Below, piece after piece: positions 59,018-64,000 of a stretch of DNA of 64,000 nucleotides (the stretch's first letter is position 1; every line of letters begins with the position of its first letter). Location: contig BBFS01000005.1 of assembly GCA_001313365.1 (NCBI GenBank), forward strand, positions 1 through 64,000, given 5' to 3'. The stretch comes from Paenarthrobacter nitroguajacolicus JCM 14115 (lineage in GTDB: Bacteria; Actinomycetota; Actinomycetes; Actinomycetales; Micrococcaceae). The notes beneath the pieces are model-generated. The model saw nothing but the letters and a program-made list of their open reading frames with translations, was not told the origin of the DNA and did no database searches. The position numbers and the translations under genes are program-made.

Positions 59018-60493
59018 CTATCGCTCCGTGACTACCGGACGCTCCGGCACATGCAGGCGTGACATTACCCGGTTCACCGAGGCCGGTACGCGGTGCTTTG
59101 TCATGATCGACACCGTCACGGTCACCGCGAAGGCGGCCGGGACGCTCCACGCTGCAGGCTGCGCCAACCACGCGGGCGCGTTGCCTGGGCCCATGAGGGT
59201 GCCCGCCACCATGGCGCCGCCACAAAGAAGCGCACCAATCAGCATCCCCCCCGCGATGGCGCCCGCATCAGTTAGCCCACGCCACCAGATCCCGAGCAGC
59301 AGCACCGGGCAGATGGTGGACGCCGTGAAGGCGAAAACCAAGCCGACGCTTCCAGCCAGCGCAAGTGTGTCAGTCATCAGGCAAAGCCCAAAGGCACGAC
59401 GGCGGCGAGTAACGCCGCGAGGCGGAAGCCTTTTACGCTTCCTCCAAAAAGGTCCTGGCTGATGACGCCGGAAAGCGAAACCACCAGCCGGACGTCGTGG
59501 ACAGGAAAGCGGCGAAGGCGCCCGCCACCACCAACGCAGACAGCATGTCACCGGCCACACCGTCTACAAACCTCCCGGGCAGCAACAGGACCAGGCGTCG
59601 GCCTGGCCGGACTGCGCGAGTCGGGTGCGAACATCCTCCCCAAGGCACCCGACAGCGTGGGAAACAGATAGAAGACGGAGAGCAGCCCCCCCAACACGAT
59701 CAGCGTGGTCCGGCGGGCCGATTGGCCGTCCGGGTTGGTATAAAACCTCACCAGGACGTGCGGTAGGCCCAGGGTTCCGAAGAGCAACGCCACCAAGAGC
59801 GATATGTGTTGGTATGCCCCCCCGGCAGCACTTTGGCCGGTGGGGTTGAGGGGCAAGGGCGCCTGCGGCTGTGCGCCATTGCCTGCCAGCACCAGAAGAA
59901 CGAACACGACAGGTACCGCTAAAGCGGTCAATTTCAACCAGTACTGAAAGGCCTGGACAAAGGTAATCGAGCGCATTCCACCTGCCACCACCGTGAGGCA
60001 CACAACCAGAACCACCGCCGTCGAACCTACCCACGACGGCAGTCCGGTGGTGATCCGGATGGTGAGCGCCGCGCCATGGAGCTGGGGAACGATGTACAGC
60101 CAGCCGACGGCCACCACCACCAGGCTTGTCACCCGTCGGACCAGCTTGGAGTCCAGCCGGGCTTCGGTAAAATCCGGAATGGTGTAGGCGCCGGAGCGGC
60201 GCAGGGGGAGCGGCCACGAAGAGCAACAGCATCAGGTAACCGGCGGTGTACCCCCCCACGGGGAACCAAAGCGCGTCAGTTCCGGAAAGCAGGATCAGCC
60301 CCGCGACGCCCAGGAAGCTGGCGGCGGACAAGTACTCGCCGCCGATTGCGGATGCGTTCCACCACGGGGGGGACTGTTCGGGAGCGACGTAGAAGTCGCC
60401 GGTTGTGCGTGAGATGCGCAAGCCGTAGAAGCCAATGACCGCCGTCGCGATGGAAACGGCCAGAAAAGCGAAGAGCCCAACAGCAGGGTTCAC
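59018..60493 (-). CDS. Sodium:solute symporter family protein (frameshifted)
   Basis: About 490 aa with 13 predicted helices. GTG 60,493 opens NPAVGLFAFLAVSIATAVIG; SSS signature region ASAIGGEYLSAASFLGVAGL; VALLFGTLGLPHVLVRFYTN and CPVLLLGIWWRGLTDAGAIA. This is the monocarboxylate/acetate-type (ActP-like) arrangement. Imports a small organic acid with sodium or protons; substrate unknown. Frame changes near 60,255, 60,195, 59,650-59,590, 59,490 and 59,390. GTGA overlap with the upstream small gene. Confidence 0.75.
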
Positions 60494-60867
60494 TTATCCT
60501 CCACAAGGTCCTGGTAACGCGCCTCATTGCGGGCTGCCGCGCGATTGTAGAGCCAAGCGCTGAGCCGATGACGGGGTAGATGCCCGCGCCCAGGACCAGC
60601 CAGTCCAAGGGAATGCCGAAAATGCGGGTCTCCGCCACCCCCCCGGGTCCATAGACCAGGAATACTGCGATCACGGCAAGAATGACCAGGAACCCGCAGG
60701 CCACCACCAAGGCCAACCGCAGCTGCGAGCGGATGAGCGAGCGGATGAAAATCCGGCCGGCATCGGAGTCCTCGGCAAGTTCCCCCCCGGGTACGGTAAC
60801 TTTCCCGAGGCCCCCCCGGTGTCGCCGTGGCTGATTGGCGCGGGGCAGTGACGCGGACGCGTGTCAT
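60490..60867 (-). CDS. Small two-helix membrane protein of the symporter unit (frameshifted)
   Basis: About 125 aa. ATG 60,867 overlaps the LytTR stop. A basic start (TRVRVTAPRQSATATPGG) is followed, after shifts near 60,810, 60,785 and 60,640, by a helix LALVVACGFLVILAVIAVFL and a second, GIPLDWLVLGAGIYPVIGSA. The end is LYNRAAARNEARYQDLVEDK. Position and topology match DUF485-like small proteins that accompany actP-type symporters. Confidence 0.6.
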   Translation of the reverse strand: MTRVRVTAPRQSATATPGGPRESYRTRGGTCRGLRCRPDFHPLAHPLAAAVGLGGGLRVPGHSCRDRSIPGLWTRGGGGDPHFRHSLGLAGPGRGHLPRHRLSAWLYNRAAARNEARYQDLVEDK

Positions 60868-61584
60868 CCTTGGGGCCGGATGCGGGTGGACTGCAGCTTG
60901 TCCCTTACCGATGGCAAGTGCCTGCGGCTGATGGGCAGCTCGGCGCCGGCAACTGCCACGCTCGGCCCCGTGGCCGAAAGCTTGAGGTGCTGCACATGGT
61001 TCAAGGCGATGAGATACGAGCGGTGAATCCGGATAAAGCCGGCGTCTGCCCACTTCTGTTCAAGGTCGCTGAGGGGAACACGGATCAGATAGCTGGCCTC
61101 GGCCGTGTGCAGCCTTGCGTAGTCACCCTGGGCCTGCACGTAGGTTACGTCGTCGCGGCGGATCATGCGGGTTGTGCTGCCGAGGTCCACCGTGATCATC
61201 TCCGGCGCGGGGGGTTCCGTCCTTGATGAGCTCACTGATGCGGTCCACGGAACGGGAAAGCCGTTCAGCGCGCAAGGGCTTCAGCAGATAGTCGATGGCG
61301 GCGAGGTCAAAGGCTTCAAGTGCGCAGTCTTCGTCTGCGGTGACGAACACGACTGCCGGAGGACTGCTGCTGCGGGATATGGCGCGTGCGATGTCCAACC
61401 CTGAGAGCGCCGGCATATGGATGTCGAGGAATACGGCGTCCACTGACTCTGTTTCCAAGGTCCGTAGCGCCTCTGCGCCGGACGATGCCCGGTGGATGGC
61501 GCCAATCCGCTCATCCCGGCCCAACAGGAAGGCGAGCTCCTCCACGGCGGGCAGTTCGTCATCAGCGACGAGGACGTTGATCAT
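60864..61584 (-). CDS. LytTR-family response regulator (frameshifted)
   Basis: About 240 aa. Receiver domain from INVLVADDELPAVEELAFLL to FLDIHMPALSGLDIARA, with phospho-acceptor Asp in FLDIHMP. The LytTR DNA-binding domain PEMITVDLGSTTRMIRRDDV with FIRIHRSYLIALNHVQHLKL follows after a shift near 61,205. It binds DNA after phosphorylation by the neighbouring kinase. Overlaps the downstream small gene, so it is transcribed with the symporter. Confidence 0.82.
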
Positions 61585-61603
61585 GATTAAAGACTAACCG
61601 GCC

Positions 61604-62810
61604 TCAGGCGTCGTGCCCGGGCTGCGATTTCGGCACCCGCATGGTGATCATGGTTCCTTCGCCCGGGGGGGCCGTGTCGATGATGAGTCCGTGCTCGTCG
61701 CCATAGACCTGTCGCAGGCGGGCGTCCACATTGCGAAGTCCCACGTGGACCCCCCGTCCGTGTGCCCTGCGAGCACAGACCGCAGATGCTCCGGGTCCAT
61801 GCCGACGCCGTCGTCCTCGATGGTCACTTCGGCGAACGCACCGGAATCATTCGCGCAAATGGTGATGTGTCCGGGTCCTTCCTTGGCCTCCAAGCCGTGC
61901 CTGACGGCGTTTTCAACCAGCGGTTGGAGCTAAGGAACGGGATGACCGTGCTGAGGACCTCCGGAGCGATCCGCAGGCTCACTTGGACCCGCTCGCCGAA
62001 CCTTGCGCGCTCCAGCAAGAGGTAGCGGTCAATGCAGCGGAGTTCCTCCGCCACAGTAGTGAAGTCGCCATGCCTCCGGAACGAGTACCGGGTGAAATCG
62101 GCGAATTCCACCACGAGCTCCCTGGCCCGGGCCGGATCGGTGTTGATGAACGAGGCAATGGCATTCAACGAGTTGTAGATGAAGTGTGGGCTTATCTGGG
62201 CCCGCAGGGCACGGACCTCGGCCTCCATCAGGAGGGTGCGCGATGATTCCAGCTCCGCGAGCTCCAGCTGCGCGGCAATCCAATCGGCCACCTCGCTTGT
62301 TGCCCTCACCAAACCGGCCCCGGCCGCGGGAGCAAGTGCAGCCACAGAGCCGACAACCCTGGATCCAGCCCGGATCGGTGCGATGACAGCGCTGAAGTCG
62401 TGGTTGCCGTGATCCGGCTTAGCGGCTGAGGGGGTACCCGACAGCTACTACCACCGTCCGGCCAGTGGTTAATACTTCCTCCGCGAGCCGCATCAGCGAT
62501 GGCCGGAGTTCCTCGGCGGCACCATCCCAGGCGAGCACGGCGTCGGTGTCCGTGATGGCCAGGCATCGCAGCCCAGCAGCGCCCGCAATTGCTTGCTGGC
62601 CTTGGCTGCGCCGGCGGGGGGTGGAGACCAGCGCGAAGGTGTTGCCCTGCCCTGGAGGCTGCATGGAGTGTGTTGTAGGTTGCACGTTCGGCGTCCGTGC
62701 CAAGGTCGCGGAACGAGCGGATCACTTTGAGGCCAACGCCCACGACGACGGCGACTGCCAGCACGATCACGGCGATCGCGGCTGCGGTGAAAAGCGGGGG
62801 AATCGGGCAT
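61604..62810 (-). CDS. LytS-type sensor histidine kinase (frameshifted)
   Basis: About 400 aa. ATG 62,810; a short N-terminus with one membrane helix (AAAIAVIVLAVAVVVGVGLK), then a GAF-like middle part (CLAITDTDAVLAWDGAAEE). The kinase part has ALRAQISPHFIYNSLNAIAS (phospho-His) and, after a shift, LVENAVRHGLEAKEGPGHIT (N box), then DDGVGMDPEHL. This is the His_kinase/HATPase layout of LytS and YpdA. Frame changes near 62,790, 62,625, 62,430, 62,345, 61,930 and 61,755. Confidence 0.8.
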
Positions 62811-63020
62811 AAGGCCAGCGTAGCCGGACGCACTGGCGGGGGGGTCCGCCCGCTTGCCTGATGTTCCCTCACGGCCACCGTTTGGCGCAACGTCGCAACC
62901 GTTGGGCGACGGCAGTGGACGATTCTCTGGAACAGGTGCCACAGAGCGTTCGATAGTGATTGCAGTCACATTGGCAATGCGTGTGGAGCTGATGTGGACA
63001 CATCACAATCAGGAGGAACC

Positions 63021-63404
63021 ATGGGTAATGAGGCCCAACCCCCCCAGGACGCAACGGCGTCCGTGGACTTCCAGGAAGTCCAACAGACGGAACGGTTCAA
63101 GACACTGCGCAAGCGGCACCGCAGCTTTGTCTTTCCAATGGCAGTGGCATTCCTGCTCTGGTATTTCGCCTACGTTCTCTTGGCCGACTACGCAGTCGGC
63201 TTCATGTCCATCAAGGTTTGGGGCAACATCAACGTCGGCCTGATTCTCGGCCTGCTGCAGTTCGTCACCACCTTCGGCATCACGGCCTGGTACGTGAGCT
63301 ACTCCAACAGGAACCTGGATCCCATCGCTGCTGAAATCCGCAACGAGATCGAGGGCCACGAATTCGATAAGGACGGCAATGTGATCAGCGGGGCAGCCAA
63401 ATGA
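63021..63404 (+). CDS. DUF485 family protein
   Basis: 127 aa. ATG 63,021 follows GGAGGAACC. N-terminal FQEVQQTERFKTLRKRHRSF, two helices (FPMAVAFLLWYFAYVLLADY and GNINVGLILGLLQFVTTFGI), then YSNRNLDPIAAEIRNEIEG. The RKRHRSFVFP...YVLLADYA pattern is DUF485, which always accompanies ActP-type symporters. Its stop overlaps the symporter ATG. Confidence 0.9.
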   Translation: MGNEAQPPQDATASVDFQEVQQTERFKTLRKRHRSFVFPMAVAFLLWYFAYVLLADYAVGFMSIKVWGNINVGLILGLLQFVTTFGITAWYVSYSNRNLDPIAAEIRNEIEGHEFDKDGNVISGAAK

Positions 63405-64000
63405 ACACCATCGTCCCGGCAGCAGTCAACGTCGAAGCGCTGAAAGACACCACCCTGCTCAACATGGGCATCTTCGCCCTCTTCGTGGCGGTCACCATGG
63501 TGATCGTCTTCCGGGCAAGCCGGAACAACAAGACCGCGGCAGACTACTACGCTGCCGGCCGGTCCTTCACCGGCTCCCAAAACGGCACGGCCATCGCCGG
63601 GGGGGACTACCTTTCGGCGGCATCATTCCTAGGTATCACCGGTGCCATTGCCATCAACGGCTACGACGGGTTCCTGTACTCCATCGGCTTCCTTGTTGCC
63701 TGGCTGGTTGCCCTGCTCCTGGTGGCTGAACTGCTCCGCAACACCGGCAAGTTCACCATGGCCGACGTCCTGTCCTTCCGCTTGCGCCAGCGCCCGGTCC
63801 GTATCGCGGCGGCGCTGTCCACCCTCGCCGTTTGCTTCTTCTACCTTCTCGCCCAGATGGCAGGTGCAGGCAGCTTGATTTCGCTCCTGCTGGGAATCAG
63901 CGACTGGGGTGGCCAAGCCTTGGTGATCATCGTCGTCGGTGCTTGATGATCATGTACGTACTGATCGGCGGCATGAAGGGCACCACTTGGGTGCAGATCA
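63401..64000 (+). CDS. Cation/acetate symporter ActP-like, 5' part (runs off the window)
   Basis: About 200 aa are visible. NTIVPAAVNVEALKDTTLLN, then FRASRNNKTAADYYAAGRSF and NGTAIAGGDYLSAASFLGIT, the SSS acetate-permease signature, followed by MADVLSFRLRQRPVRIAAAL. A frame change near 63,942 separates the last 58 bases (MYVLIGGMKGTTWVQI), which are clearly the same gene. ATG 63,401 overlaps the DUF485 stop. A likely high-affinity uptake system for acetate or a related monocarboxylate. Confidence 0.9.

Overview
The window is a high-GC actinobacterial chromosome segment, most like Arthrobacter/Paenarthrobacter (Micrococcaceae). This rests on the gene order rpsB-tsf-pyrH-frr-cdsA followed by a DivIVA-domain gene, and on MprF-type, CDP-alcohol phosphotransferase and DUF485/symporter genes of actinobacterial character. 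The assignment comes from reading the sequence, not from a database search.

Layout. 1-10.1 kb is host: tRNA-Asn; an mprF-like aminoacyl-phosphatidylglycerol synthase in operon with a membrane-anchored esterase; a Bcr/CflA-type drug exporter; then a forward group of phage-holin-like membrane protein, CDP-alcohol phosphotransferase, DMT transporter and glycosyltransferase. From 10,133 to 48,071 lies a complete siphovirus-type prophage of about 37.9 kb in the 3' half of a CAU-anticodon tRNA gene, bounded by a perfect 44-bp direct repeat. From 48.1 kb the host resumes: a large SF1 helicase with a DUF2726-like tail, an acyl-CoA dehydrogenase, an M23 protein, rpsB-tsf, pyrH-frr-cdsA, a DivIVA-domain gene, and two sodium:solute symporter/DUF485 pairs flanking a LytS/LytTR two-component system. 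The last gene runs off the window.

The prophage is in modules. A left-end forward operon of small, start-stop-overlapping genes (10.4-13.7 kb) includes DUF4326, DUF6602 (nuclease-like) and DUF3263 proteins. It is followed by two small divergent gene pairs. The reverse strand then carries, in transcription order, immunity/early genes (45.5 down to 36.3 kb: Cro-like HTH, excisionase-like HTH, putative annealing protein, HNH, PAPS-reductase-like, replication protein, DnaB-like helicase, glutaredoxin, SSB, resolvase-like nuclease). After these come a tRNA-like element, HNH, terminase, portal, scaffold, capsid, connectors, tail genes with a -1 frameshifted chaperone pair, tape measure and tail fibre, and finally a lysis cassette with a collagen-like protein. 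Two forward cargo genes (HNH-like protein, secreted SGNH lipoprotein) interrupt the late region. Repressor, ImmA/IrrE protease and integrase are forward at the right end. A diverged copy of the immunity-region operator lies upstream of the left-end operon, so one repressor probably controls both ends. Direct repeats matching on both sides of the attachment core look like integrase arm sites.

Quality caveat. The sequence is full of runs of exactly seven G or C and of single-base indels, including in essential genes (rpsB, pyrH, cdsA). Most broken genes here are therefore probably sequence errors, and coordinates of frameshifted genes are given as the span of the reconstructed gene.
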